A stretch of DNA of 64,000 bases from Stutzerimonas stutzeri (GCF_000219605.1 NC_015740.1:1302001-1366000), one strand, 5' to 3'. Counted from the first letter of the stretch, positions 8,231 to 17,002 are shown. The notes: generated by a model not told the origin, from the sequence alone. Made by a program: numbers and translations.

Positions 8231-9151
8231 ATGGGCCACGAACATAACCATAACACCGAAGCTATAGGCGATAAGCGTCTAATTGCTGCTATAGGCGTTA
8301 ACGCCGCATTAACACTGGCACAAATAGTCGGTGGAATACTCTCTGGTAGCTTATCACTCATTGCTGACGCGCTACATAATTTGAGCGATGCCGCATCACT
8401 GGTTATTGCGCTGATCGCACGTAAGATCGGTCGCAGACCGCCAGATGCATTTAAAACCTTTGGCTATCGACGCAGTGAAACCATAGCGGCTTTGATCAAC
8501 TTGGTCACCCTGATCATCGTCGGTCTCTATCTTATTTACGAGGCCATAGGCCGGTTGTTTTCCCCGCAGCCCATTGAAGGTTGGACAGTGGTCGTGGTCG
8601 CGGGAATAGCCTTGGTTGTAGATATCGTCACGGCCTTTCTCACCTACACAATGTCCAAGAACAGCATGAATATAAAGGCGGCATTCTTGCACAATGTGTC
8701 GGATGCGCTGGCCTCCGTCGGCGTTGTTATCGCCGGGACATTGATACTTCTGTATGGGTGGTACTGGGCGGATACTGTACTGACACTGATGATTGCTGGC
8801 TACGTGCTCTGGCAAGGCTTTAGCATGCTGCCTAAAACCATCCATCTGTTAATGGAGGGCGCGCCAGAAGGCGTTTCCGTCGCTGATATAATCAATGTCA
8901 TGGAACAAGTAAACGACGTCGAGGGCGTTCACCACGTGCATGTTTGGGAAATCGCTGAGCATACAATTGCACTGGAAGCACATGTTGTCATCAAGAAGGC
9001 GAGTCTGCCTGGGATCGAACGAGTGAAGACTGATTTGAAACGTGTACTCCATGAGCAATTCAAAATCAGCCACTCGACACTCGAGATGGAGCTAGACGGC
9101 AGTGTTTGTCTCGACACCAAGCAGACCGACAATCACTGCAGCGAAGCATAA
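8231..9151 (+). CDS. czcD: CDF-family zinc/cobalt cation exporter (CzcD/ZitB type)
   Basis: This 306-residue inner-membrane H+/divalent-cation antiporter exports Zn, Co or Cd from cytoplasm to periplasm. It has six TM helices and the two CDF metal-site motifs: HNLSD in TM2 (ADALHNLSDAASLVIA, near residue 55) and HNVSD in TM5 (AAFLHNVSDALASVGV, near residue 155). A short His-rich N-terminus (MGHEHNHNTE) and a C-terminal cytoplasmic dimerisation domain (VEGVHHVHVWEI) are also present. Its codon and base use is more AT-rich than the core genes after 13.8 kb, as expected for transferred DNA. It would feed cytosolic metal to the periplasm for CzcCBA to expel. Confidence 0.93.
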   Translation: MGHEHNHNTEAIGDKRLIAAIGVNAALTLAQIVGGILSGSLSLIADALHNLSDAASLVIALIARKIGRRPPDAFKTFGYRRSETIAALINLVTLIIVGLYLIYEAIGRLFSPQPIEGWTVVVVAGIALVVDIVTAFLTYTMSKNSMNIKAAFLHNVSDALASVGVVIAGTLILLYGWYWADTVLTLMIAGYVLWQGFSMLPKTIHLLMEGAPEGVSVADIINVMEQVNDVEGVHHVHVWEIAEHTIALEAHVVIKKASLPGIERVKTDLKRVLHEQFKISHSTLEMELDGSVCLDTKQTDNHCSEA

Positions 9152-9351
9152 GCTTACTATGCGCTACAATTAAAACAAGGTATTAACAGAGCGAATAGCC
9201 GAATATCACTTATTGGCGCTATGCCCTCGACCTGCGACATATTTCAGGTATATAGATAAGCAGCTCGTCACGATAAAATTCAGCTAACTCAAGTGCACCT
9301 GCCGCAGGCTGACGCGATAGCAAGTCTCCTAGCCACTACCACTGACAACGC

Positions 9352-9630
9352 TCAGATCCAGCGGCGGACGCGGGCGCGGTAGCGAACGAATGATTCGCCG
9401 AACAGCGCCTCTAGCGCCCACTCTTCGGGTGCGATCTGGAAACGGTTCATGTACAGCACGAAGGCAACCACGCCCAGCAGGGTTAGAGGCGAGCCCAGGG
9501 CCAGCGCCCAAGCTGCTAGGATGATGGCGAAGCCCAGATACATGGGGTTGCGGCTGTACTGGTAGATACCAGATTCCACCAATACCGAAGCCTGCTGCGG
9601 CTGCATTGGATTGACCGTAGTGCGAGCGCG
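9352..9630 (-). pseudogene. 5'-truncated isoprenylcysteine carboxyl methyltransferase-like protein
   Basis: The reverse strand encodes the C-terminal half of an ICMT/PEMT-type membrane methyltransferase, with RTTVNPMQPQQA, then GIYQYSRNPMYLGFA, and ending PEEWALEALFGESFVRYRARVRRWI. Family members are normally about 150 residues with N-terminal TM helices; here about 93 codons remain. Reading upstream, similarity stops abruptly near 9630, where a transposase fragment begins. An internal ATG at 9606 could allow translation of 84 residues, but most of the N-terminal membrane part is gone. It is best read as a relic broken by transposon-related rearrangement. Confidence 0.7.
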
Positions 9631-9632
9631 GC

Positions 9633-9752
9633 ATAGAAGTCGAACTGCGTGCCGTCCGCTGCCACCGCCTTGCCATCGCCCCAGAGCTTAGGCAGATCAA
9701 GCTGCAAATAGAGTTCCACCAGCTCGCGGTTAGCCTTGTCCAGCTTCTCCCC
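9633..9752 (-). pseudogene. Fragment of a Tn3-family transposase (reverse orientation)
   Basis: About 40 codons on the reverse strand read [20 protein letters not shown] and then DGKAVAADGTQFDFY. This is the segment that follows the mid-protein region of Tn3-family TnpA. It lacks start and stop and is fused on one side to the truncated methyltransferase and on the other to an oppositely oriented TnpA remnant. The match is from memory of the family, not an alignment. Confidence 0.65.
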
Positions 9753-9754
9753 TG

Positions 9755-10429
9755 ATGCACCTTTTGGGCTTCCGCTTCGCCCCGCGCATCCGCGACCTGG
9801 GCGACACCAAGCTCTACATCCCGAAGGGCGATGCCGCCTATGACGCGCTGAAGCCCATGATCGGCGGCCCGCTCAACATCAAGCACGTCCGCGCCCATTG
9901 GGACGAAATTTTGCGGCTGGCCACCTCGATCAAGCAGGGCACGGTGACCGCCTCATTGATGCTGCGGAAACTCGGCAGCTACCCGCGCCAGAACGGCCTG
10001 GCCGTGGCTCTGCGTGAGCTGGGCCGCATCGAGCGCACGCTGTTCATCCTGGACTGGCTGCAAAGCGTCGAGCTGCGTCGCCGCGTGCATGCCGGGCTGA
10101 ACAAAGGCGAGGCGCGCAACGCGCTGGCTCGCGCCGTGTTCTTCAACCGCCTGGGCGAAATCCGTGACCGCAGCTTCGAGCAGCAGCGCTACCGGGCCAG
10201 CGGCCTCAACCTGGTGACGGCAGCCATCGTGCTGTGGAACACGGTTTATCTGGAACGGGCCGCGAATGCCCTGCGTGGCCACGGCAAGTCCGTTGATGAC
10301 TCTCTATTGCAGTATCTGTCGCCGCTGGGTTGGGAGCACATCAACCTGACTGGCGATTACCTCTGGCGCAGCAACGCCAAGATCGGCGCGGGCAAGTTCA
10401 GGCCGCTACGGCCGCTGCAACCAGCTTAA
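9755..10429 (+). pseudogene. tnpA: C-terminal remnant of a Tn21-clade Tn3-family transposase
   Basis: The 224 codons match the last quarter of a Tn21/Tn501-type Tnp[21 protein letters not shown], then [40 protein letters not shown], and a typical ending ([27 protein letters not shown]). Intact transposases are about 990 residues, so roughly 760 are missing, including most of the catalytic core. The stop lies inside the terminal inverted repeat, as in intact Tn21-like ends. The ATG at 9755 is an internal methionine, not a real start. The element cannot move by itself. Confidence 0.85.
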
Positions 10430-10462
10430 CGTGCTTTATTTTCCGTTTTCTGAGACGACCCC
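10425..10462. repeat. 38-bp terminal inverted repeat of a Tn3-family transposon
   Basis: Read on the reverse strand the segment begins GGGGTCGTCTCAGAAAACGG and continues through AAAATAAAGCACGTTAAG, the length and sequence type of Tn21-clade ends. It overlaps the tnpA stop codon at 10427-10429. No matching inward repeat is visible elsewhere in the window, so the transposon is incomplete and its target duplication cannot be assessed. Confidence 0.85.
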
Positions 10463-10512
10463 AAGGACAACGACGATCAGGGGTAGCCGTGCGGCCGCTG
10501 CGCAGGCCGGCT

Positions 10513-10818
10513 TCAATCCGCGGATGGGGCCGACTCTGCCAGCTTGGCTTCGGTCAGAGTCATCAAGTGGGCGGAACTGCATTTCAGCGCACGGGCGATC
10601 TTGAGGATGAGGGGGAGCGTGGGGACATGCTCGCCGCGCTCGATCTTGCCCATGTGAGACCGCTCGATGCCGGCCATGTGAGCCAGCGTTTCCTGAGCGA
10701 TACCCTGGTTGGTTCTCTCTTCCCGCACGGCAGCCCCAAACGCGATGGCTGGTTCCGCTTCGTAGGTAGTGGTGCCGGTGGGGCGGCCCCTTTGGATCGA
10801 ACGCTTTGGCATTGCCAA
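10513..10818 (-). CDS. XRE-family helix-turn-helix regulator
   Basis: This 101-residue protein is one HTH_XRE domain (residues about 28-85: FGAAVREERTNQGIAQETLA, then GIERSHMGKIERGEHVPTLP) with short tails. It is the size of small phage- or island-type repressors. It lies between the Tn3 end and a headless LysR gene inside the integrated element. Starts at residues 1 and 3 are both plausible. Its target is unknown; autoregulation or control of element functions is possible. Confidence 0.75.
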   Translation of the reverse strand: MAMPKRSIQRGRPTGTTTYEAEPAIAFGAAVREERTNQGIAQETLAHMAGIERSHMGKIERGEHVPTLPLILKIARALKCSSAHLMTLTEAKLAESAPSAD

Positions 10819-10861
10819 GAGCGTCGAACACGGTCACGATTTAAACCACGTTAAACTTAAC

Positions 10862-11545
10862 TCATTCAACGGCTTCGAGATCAGTTGCCACGAGTTCACC
10901 GCCTGGGGGGAGCTGGACGTGGAATCGAGTGACATCACCGCCGAAATTCGCATGGCCGTCCTCGGCGAATGGGTGCCTCCCCAGCTCGCCGACGTGCTCG
11001 CCCTGCAGCGTACCGAAGAGCCGGAGACTCATGCCGTCCTGGCCGGCTGGACAGATCCCGGTCGAGGCGCGGAGCTGCCGGGCGACGGCTTCGACTTCGC
11101 CTTGTCTGCGGTTGCCCGGCAGTGGCCTGGCTGGGTATGCGAGCCGCTGTGGCATGACACGCTGGCGGTCGCCGTGGCCAAGCGCTCCCACCTGCTGGCC
11201 TACCGTGAAGTGCCGTGCCAGGAAGTGCTCAAGCAGCCGTTGATCTGCTCGCAGTCCACGGCCGATGAACCATGGCGCATGACCGTGCAGCGCGTGTTCG
11301 AGAACGCGCTGCAAGAGCGAGAGCAAACGGTGGAGACATTCGATGTGGCGATGACGCTGGTTGCCGCCGGGTACGGGATCGCCATTGCGCCTGCCGCGAG
11401 ACTGGCGAGCTACCTACGCCGAGGCATCGCCGTGCGGCCGCTGGCCGGCGCACCAACGATCGTGATGGCTTACCTGCTCCGCCGCGATGCTTCCTTGTCG
11501 GACACCCAGGCAAGATTCGCCCGCCGCGCGCGCTTGGTGTCCTGA
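10862..11545 (+). pseudogene. LysR-type regulator lacking its DNA-binding domain
   Basis: From about residue 30 of the open frame the sequence is a LysR substrate-binding domain (ITAEIRMAVLGEW, WHDTLAVAVAKRSHLLAYRE, ending with VETFDVAMTLVAAGYGIAIAP). The roughly 60-90-residue winged-helix N-terminus of LysR proteins is absent; the frame upstream runs into the XRE gene on the opposite strand and shows no homology. No convincing ribosome site or start precedes the domain; the first internal ATG is at 10952. It is probably a relic, although an effector-binding domain expressed alone cannot be excluded. Confidence 0.6.
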
Positions 11546-11592
11546 CAGATACGCCGGGATCGCGGTTTCGCCACGATCCCGCATTCCTGCTG

Positions 11593-13446
11593 CTAGGCGA
11601 CCCCGACTCGCGGCGGGGTCCATTCGCTTTCCTTCACGGCTGTGCTCACTGCCATGACGAGCTTGTCGAGATTGCTGGCCGTCACGCCCTCCAGTGCCGA
11701 ACGCCCCCGCAGCATCGAGCGCGGCTGCAGCAGTGCATGGTAGATCTGCCAAGGGTCGGCACCCCTGGTCAGCTTGAGGACGGACTGGATCAGCTCGTGC
11801 TTGAGTGGGTCGAGGTGCCAGTCCGGCACCCGCTGGCCGCGGTTGCCCACGTTCAACGCCAGCAAGTTGCCCGCCTTGATCTCGTAGCTGATCCACCTGC
11901 GGGACTTGCCCGCCATCTTCGCAAACGCAGCGACGGGAAGGTTGTGCGGCGCCTCGAAGACATCGAACAGCTCCATCCTCTCGCGCTGAATGTCCGAAGG
12001 CACCAGCGGCGCGGCCGATCGAGGGGGCGGAACCGCCGGCAGCCGATGTGCGGCGGCAGAAACCAACGGCATGGCGTCGCCGGGCTTCGTCACGAGCAGG
12101 ATTGGCGAAGCGGCAACCGGCGTGGAGGGTGCGCTTGCGGTTTGCTCATTCGGGAACGCGGGAACGCCTTCCAGATGCACGGTGAGCGGCATGCTGGCCG
12201 CCTCGACCTGGTTCTGCTCGAAGAGGTCGAGCCGATCGGCCCAGTCCTGCATCATGCGGCGACGCTGCTCCACGTACTGGGCATGGTTGTAGGTCGCGCT
12301 GACCTTGTTGGGATCGACATGCGAGAGCTGTGCATCCACCCAGACCTTCGGGTAGCCGATCTCGTTGAGCGCAGTGGACATCGTGCCGCGGATACCGTGT
12401 CCGGTCAGGCGTTCCTGATAGCCCATGCGCTTGAGGGCACCATTGAGCGTGTTCTCGCTGATGCGCTTCTTCAAGTCGCTGTCGTGCCGGAACAGGTGGC
12501 GCTGGGCCGGCTTGAACTCATCCAGCAGGTGCCGGACGATCTCCATGGCCTGAATCGACAGCGGCACGATGTAGGGCGGGATGTCCTTCGCCTGCTGCCG
12601 CTTCTTGCGCATATCCAACTGGAGTTGCTTCACGACGTCGGGCGGGATGATCCACAACCCACGGTCCAGATCGAATTGATCCGGCGTCGCCTGTCGCAGC
12701 TCTCCGGTTCGCACGCCGGTCAGCAGCAATAGCCGCAGCCCGAGCTGGGTCTGCCGCCTGCCGCGATAGCTGCGCAGCCGCTGCAACAGCTTCGGCAGCT
12801 CGGCCATGCGCAGGAACGGGTTGTGGTTGACGGGTGGCAGCGGCAGCGCCACCACATCGAGATCGGAGGCAGGGTTCTGCTCCAGGCTCGGCACGATCAC
12901 CAGCGCGTAGCGGAACAGTTGGTTGAACCACGTCCTGACTTTCTCGGCGACGGAGAGCGCCCTGCGCTTCTCGATCTTGGCGATCACCTCCAAGAGGTCG
13001 GGACGCTTGATCTCATAGATCGACCGCTTGCCCAAGGCGGGCAGCACATCCTTGTCGAAGATGCGCGGAAGTATCGAGAGGGTCGTCTGCCGGCCTTCCT
13101 TGAGGCTGAGCCCGCGATGCTTGAGCCACTTGCGATACACCGCCTCGAAGGTGTTTTCGTCGGCGAGCCGGACAGCGGTGCGCTTCTGCTTGCGGTGAAC
13201 GCGAGGATTGGTGCCTTTGGCCAGCAGGGCGCGCGCTTCGTCGCGCAGGCTGCGGGCCTCGCGAAGCGTCACCTCCGGATAGGTGCCGAGCGACATCCGC
13301 TTCTGCTTGCCCGCCCAGTAGTAGCGGAAGTGCCAAGTCCTGCCCCCTGCAGCCGTGACGGCCAGGGAGAGGCCATCCAAGTCAGGGAGGGTGTATGCCT
13401 TGCCAGTTGCCTTGGCCTGTCGAACGGCCAGGTCTGAGAGTGCCAT
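11593..13446 (-). CDS. int: Tyrosine site-specific recombinase of an ICE/genomic island (IntB13/P4 type) with long C-terminal extension
   Basis: This 617-residue integrase catalyses integration and excision at a tRNA gene. The start at 13446 is chosen because AGGAG precedes it; 13464 is an alternative. An N-terminal arm-binding domain (MALSDLAVRQAKATGKAYTL, DUF4102 type) is followed by a core-binding domain. The catalytic domain has Arg in LLLTGVRTGELR, His-x-x-Arg in LTGHGIRGTMS, His in QLSHVDPNK and Tyr in SATYNHAQY. About 200 residues follow the catalytic domain; they include an HTH-like stretch (AFAKMAGKSRRWISYEIKAG) and DPWQIYHALLQPRSMLRGRS. Long C-termini occur in IntB13-like integrases of ICEclc. 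The gene lies 238 bases from the tRNA-Gly 3' end. Confidence 0.92.
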   Translation of the reverse strand: MALSDLAVRQAKATGKAYTLPDLDGLSLAVTAAGGRTWHFRYYWAGKQKRMSLGTYPEVTLREARSLRDEARALLAKGTNPRVHRKQKRTAVRLADENTFEAVYRKWLKHRGLSLKEGRQTTLSILPRIFDKDVLPALGKRSIYEIKRPDLLEVIAKIEKRRALSVAEKVRTWFNQLFRYALVIVPSLEQNPASDLDVVALPLPPVNHNPFLRMAELPKLLQRLRSYRGRRQTQLGLRLLLLTGVRTGELRQATPDQFDLDRGLWIIPPDVVKQLQLDMRKKRQQAKDIPPYIVPLSIQAMEIVRHLLDEFKPAQRHLFRHDSDLKKRISENTLNGALKRMGYQERLTGHGIRGTMSTALNEIGYPKVWVDAQLSHVDPNKVSATYNHAQYVEQRRRMMQDWADRLDLFEQNQVEAASMPLTVHLEGVPAFPNEQTASAPSTPVAASPILLVTKPGDAMPLVSAAAHRLPAVPPPRSAAPLVPSDIQRERMELFDVFEAPHNLPVAAFAKMAGKSRRWISYEIKAGNLLALNVGNRGQRVPDWHLDPLKHELIQSVLKLTRGADPWQIYHALLQPRSMLRGRSALEGVTASNLDKLVMAVSTAVKESEWTPPRVGVA

Positions 13447-13540
13447 GCTCTTGCTCCTGAACATGAGTCAGGAACCAGATGCTGGTCACGTCGACCTCGC
13501 CCCTCCATCAACAATCCGGAATCAGCCGCGCCCGCAAAAA

Positions 13541-13670
13541 TGGACTTGTTTGTGGACTTAAAAGTCCCGGCTGTAGATGGATCGCAGTGGACCGCGGCAG
13601 AACGTCAAAGAGAGGAAAAGTCCTTGTGTGGCAACGACTTGCAGACTCTCTTGGACTTCTGCGGAAGTCC
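13541..13670. repeat. Repeated TGGACTT/AAGTCC elements between integrase and attachment site
   Basis: TGGACTT occurs at 13541, 13553 and 13652, with inverted AAGTCC copies at 13562, 13618 and 13665. GGACTTC-TGCG-GAAGTCC forms a hairpin at 13653-13670. Short repeats in this position are typical of arm-type integrase or excisionase binding sites (general knowledge of lambda-family integrases); the role here is inferred from position only. Confidence 0.45.
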
Positions 13671-13684
13671 GCAGAATGATGCAG

Positions 13685-13702
13685 TGGAGCGGGCGAAGGG
13701 AA
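13685..13702 (-). other. Probable attachment site core (att) in the tRNA-Gly 3' end
   Basis: The last 18 bases of the tRNA gene, including the encoded CCA, are TTCCCTTCGCCCGCTCCA on the reverse strand. The 3' end of tRNA-Gly is the target used by IntB13-type integrases, and the integrase faces this end. The exact crossover limits are inferred. I found no second copy of this string in the window, so the other island boundary should lie to the left of it. Confidence 0.6.
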
Positions 13703-13758
13703 TCGAACCCTCGTCATGAGCTTGGGAAGCTCAGGTAATGCCATTATACGACGCCCGC
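13685..13758 (-). tRNA. tRNA-Gly (anticodon CCC)
   Basis: The reverse strand folds as a complete tRNA: acceptor GCGGGCG/CGCCCGC, an anticodon stem TGAGC/GCTCA with loop TTCCCAA (anticodon CCC), a T-arm with GGTTCGATTCC, and an encoded CCA. It is intact, as expected if the island regenerated its 3' end on integration, and it marks the border between island and core chromosome. Confidence 0.95.
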
Positions 13759-13837
13759 TCAGGGGTGCCTTTTTACCAGAAGGCGGGGGTGAAATGAAGC
13801 GTGGCGGCAGGTTTTTCTGGCCGGTGGCTATGGGCGG

Positions 13838-14530
13838 TCAGATTTGTGCGATCTCGTTGTCCGTCAATGGTCGGTAGCAGCCAGGTGACAGGCTGGCGTC
13901 CAGCAGCAGTGGGCCCATGCTCTCGCGGTGCAGGGTGGTGACCTTGTTGCCGAAGTGGCCGAACATGCGTTTGACCTGGTGGTAGCGCCCTTCATGCAGG
14001 GTCAGGCGGGCTCGGCGAGGGCTCAGCAGCACCAGTTCGGCCGGTAGGGTGGTGAGATCCTCGAAACGAAAGTACAGGCCTCGGGCGAAGGCCTCGACGC
14101 AGCTGGGATCGATCTCGTCTTCGGTTTCCACCAGATAGACCTTGCCTTGCAGGCTGGTCGGCTGAGTCAGGCGGCGTGACCACTGGCCGTCGTTGGTCAG
14201 CAGCATGAGGCCGGTGGTATTGAAGTCGAGGCGGCCGGCGATATGCAGGTCATCCTTGTCCGGTTCATCGATCAGGTCGATCACCGTGCGATGTGCGGCA
14301 TCACGGGTGGCGCTGACGCAGCCGGGGGGTTTGTGCAGCATCAGGTAGCGGGCGACCTTGCCCGGTTGCAGAACCTGACCATCAAGTTCGACACAGTCGA
14401 ATATGCGCACCTCCCGGTCCAGGGTGCGAGTGACTTCGCCGTTTACCCGTGCTCGGCCATCGCTCACCAGCCGGCGGACGTCCTGGCGGCTGAGCTGTGC
14501 GCGGCTACTGAGATAACGATCGAGGCGCAT
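13838..14530 (-). CDS. rsuA: 16S rRNA pseudouridine(516) synthase RsuA
   Basis: This 230-residue enzyme isomerises U516 of 16S rRNA. An N-terminal S4 RNA-binding domain (MRLDRYLSSRAQLSRQDVRR) precedes the RsuA/RluB/E/F catalytic domain with the conserved GRLDFNTTGLMLLTNDG motif holding the catalytic Asp, and ends with GRYHQVKRMFGHFGNKVTTL. Length is normal. Its ATG overlaps the stop of the upstream CWC gene (TGATG), so the two are co-transcribed. It is the first chromosomal gene after the island. Confidence 0.93.
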   Translation of the reverse strand: MRLDRYLSSRAQLSRQDVRRLVSDGRARVNGEVTRTLDREVRIFDCVELDGQVLQPGKVARYLMLHKPPGCVSATRDAAHRTVIDLIDEPDKDDLHIAGRLDFNTTGLMLLTNDGQWSRRLTQPTSLQGKVYLVETEDEIDPSCVEAFARGLYFRFEDLTTLPAELVLLSPRRARLTLHEGRYHQVKRMFGHFGNKVTTLHRESMGPLLLDASLSPGCYRPLTDNEIAQI

Positions 14531-14736
14531 CAGCTTTTGGCTGCGGTTTCACGACGAGCGCAGCGAGGACAGATGCAGGCCCGGTTTCTGAGGGCAGCGG
14601 GAATGCCGTCGAGCGTGTCCTGCGGAATGGTGGCGGTAAAGCACCAGCAGGGCTGGTCCGCGGCGGGATCGCACTCGGCGCACTGGTTGGGCTGGCCGCA
14701 GAGCGGGCAGCGTGACGGATCTACAGGCTCGCTCAT
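14530..14736 (-). CDS. Cysteine-rich CWC-type small protein
   Basis: This 68-residue protein starts at 14736 (MSEPVDPSRCPLCGQPNQCA); a longer frame to 14781 lacks a ribosome site. Nine cysteines are arranged as CPLCG...CAEC...CWCF...CICPRC, which fits the cysteine-rich CWC family and suggests a zinc-binding fold. Function is unknown. It overlaps rsuA by one base and could aid RNA handling, but only linkage supports this. Confidence 0.8.
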   Translation of the reverse strand: MSEPVDPSRCPLCGQPNQCAECDPAADQPCWCFTATIPQDTLDGIPAALRNRACICPRCARRETAAKS

Positions 14737-14792
14737 GGCATTTCCGTTAACGACGAGCTTCGCGTGCCGGCGGGCCGGCACGCGAAGCCGGG

Positions 14793-16832
14793 TTACATGA
14801 CGCGCTGGCCGGGCTTGGCGCCGTTATCCGGGCTAAGCAGATAGATCTCGCTGCCGCCAGGGCCTGCCGCCAGCACCATGCCCTCGGACATGCCGAACTT
14901 CATCTTGCGCGGCGCCAGGTTGGCGACATACAGAGTCAGCCGGCCTTCGAGCTTGCTCGGGTCGGGATAGGCGCTCTTGATGCCGGAAAAGACATTGCGC
15001 GTGGCGTCGCCGATATTCAGGGTCAGGCGCAGCAGCTTGTCGGCGCCCTCGACGAACTCGGCCTTCTCGATCAGGGCGATACGCAGGTCCACCGCGGCAA
15101 AGGTGTCGAAGTTGATCTCGGCGGCCAATGGTGCCTTGGCCAGTTCGCCGTTGCCAGCTGGAACAGCGGCTTCGGTGGCGGCCAGATCTTCCTTGGAGGC
15201 TTCGATCATGGCGTCGATCTTTGCCGGCTCGATGCGGGTCATCAGCGGGGTAAAGGCGTTGAGCTTGTGGTTGGCCAGCAGCGTGGCATGGTCGTCCCAG
15301 CTCAGCGGCGCTACGTTGAGGAACTGCTCGGCAGCGGCCGCCAGGTTCGGCAGCACGGGCTTGAGGAAGATCACCAGCTGGCGGAACAGGTTGACGCCCA
15401 GGGCGCAGATTTCCTGCACCTCGGCCTGCTTGCCCTCGACCTTGTTCAGCGCCCAGGGCGCCTTGTCGGCGATCCAGGCGTTGGCGCGGTCGGCCAGGGC
15501 CATGATCTCCCGCATGGCGCGAGCGAAATCACGTGCCTCGTAGGCGTCGGCGATGCTCGGCGCGGCGGATTGGAAGGCTGCCCAGAGTTCCGGCTCTGGG
15601 TTGGCCTCGACCATCACGCCGTCGTTGCCCTTGTGGATGAAGCCGGCGCAGCGGCTGGCGATATTGACCACTTTGCCGACCAGGTCGGAGTTGACCTTCT
15701 GCACGAAGTCGTCGAGGTTCAGATCGAGGTCGTCGACACCACGGCCGAGCTTGGACGCATAGTAGTAGCGCAGGTATTCGGGATTGAGATGATCGAGGTA
15801 GGTGCGCGCCTTGATGAAGGTGCCGCGCGACTTGGACATCTTCTGCCCGTTCACCGTCAGGTAGCCGTGCACGTTGACCGCGGTCGGCTTGCGGAAACCC
15901 GCGCCTTCGAGCATGGCTGGCCAGAACAGGGTGTGGAAATTGATGATGTCCTTGCCGATGAAGTGGTACAGCTCGGCGCTCGATTCCTTGCTCCAGAAGG
16001 CATCGAAGGAAAGTTCGGGGCGGCGCTTGCAGAGGTTCTGGAAGCTCGCCATGTAACCGATCGGCGCGTCCAGCCAGACGTAGAAGTATTTGCCCGGCTC
16101 GCCGGGGATCTCGAAGCCGAAGTAGGGCGCATCGCGGGAGATGTCCCATTCCTGCAGGCCACCGTCGAGCCATTCGGCGATCTTGTTGGCCACCGATTCC
16201 TGCAGCGCGCCGCCGCGGGTCCACTCCTTGAGCATCGCCTCGAAGTCGGGCAGCTTGAAGAAGAAGTGCTTGGAATCCTTGAGCACCGGGGTGGCGCCGG
16301 AGATTGCCGAGCGTGGATCCTTCAGCTCGGTGGGCTCGTAGGTGGCGCCGCATTTTTCGCAATTGTCGCCGTACTGATCTTCGGCCGCGCAGCGGGGGCA
16401 GGTGCCCTTGATGAAGCGGTCGGCGAGGAACATGCCCTTCTCGGGATCGAAATACTGGGTCACCGAGCGGGTGGCAATGTGCCCGGCATCGCGCAGGCGG
16501 GTGTAGATCAGCTCGGCCAGTTCGCGGTTCTCTGGCGAGTGGGTGCTATGGAAGTTGTCGAAATTGACAAGGAAGTCGGCGAAATCGGCGCTGTGCTCGG
16601 CCTGGACGTTGGCGATCAGCTGTTCGGGGGTGATGCCTTCCTTTTCCGCCCGCAGCATGATCGCCGAGCCATGGGCGTCGTCGGCGCAGACATAGATGCA
16701 CTGGTTGCCGCGCAGCTTCTGGAAGCGTACCCACATGTCGGTCTGGATGTACTCGAGCATGTGGCCGAGGTGGATCGAACCGTTGGCGTAGGGCAGGGCG
16801 CTGGTAACGAGGATCTGGCGGGCTTCGGACAT
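14793..16832 (-). CDS. metG: Methionyl-tRNA synthetase
   Basis: This 679-residue class Ia synthetase charges tRNA-Met. The start at 16832 gives [20 protein letters not shown], with the HIGH-type signature HLGH near residue 24. A zinc knuckle ([19 protein letters not shown]) is at residues about 145-165 and KMSKSRGTF near 335. An anticodon-binding helical domain follows, then a C-terminal EMAP/Arc1p-like tRNA-binding domain ([20 protein letters not shown]) from about residue 575, as in the long dimeric bacterial form. It is divergent from apbC, a common arrangement in gamma-proteobacteria. Confidence 0.96.
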   Translation of the reverse strand: MSEARQILVTSALPYANGSIHLGHMLEYIQTDMWVRFQKLRGNQCIYVCADDAHGSAIMLRAEKEGITPEQLIANVQAEHSADFADFLVNFDNFHSTHSPENRELAELIYTRLRDAGHIATRSVTQYFDPEKGMFLADRFIKGTCPRCAAEDQYGDNCEKCGATYEPTELKDPRSAISGATPVLKDSKHFFFKLPDFEAMLKEWTRGGALQESVANKIAEWLDGGLQEWDISRDAPYFGFEIPGEPGKYFYVWLDAPIGYMASFQNLCKRRPELSFDAFWSKESSAELYHFIGKDIINFHTLFWPAMLEGAGFRKPTAVNVHGYLTVNGQKMSKSRGTFIKARTYLDHLNPEYLRYYYASKLGRGVDDLDLNLDDFVQKVNSDLVGKVVNIASRCAGFIHKGNDGVMVEANPEPELWAAFQSAAPSIADAYEARDFARAMREIMALADRANAWIADKAPWALNKVEGKQAEVQEICALGVNLFRQLVIFLKPVLPNLAAAAEQFLNVAPLSWDDHATLLANHKLNAFTPLMTRIEPAKIDAMIEASKEDLAATEAAVPAGNGELAKAPLAAEINFDTFAAVDLRIALIEKAEFVEGADKLLRLTLNIGDATRNVFSGIKSAYPDPSKLEGRLTLYVANLAPRKMKFGMSEGMVLAAGPGGSEIYLLSPDNGAKPGQRVM

Positions 16833-17002
16833 GGGGACTCGACAGTCGGAATGGCGAAAGAAAGTCTGCAACTATATAGCTCTGCCACGGTTTTTTCACC
16901 CGCGTGACCAAGGTTGGCCGTAGTCCCGGTCGTCGGTGGGCTCGGAACTACAGGGCAGGGTAAGATGCCTGTCTGATTTGCTCGGTCTTTCCAGGAGTAA
17001 CC

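Noticed and set aside
9755..10429. Transposase fragment as a functional short gene
   Set aside because: It lacks about three quarters of TnpA including catalytic core parts; the ATG is an internal Met of the family sequence.
15267..16907. Long forward ORF (about 546 codons) across metG
   Set aside because: It is the antisense shadow of methionyl-tRNA synthetase in high-GC DNA, with no start site or family signature.
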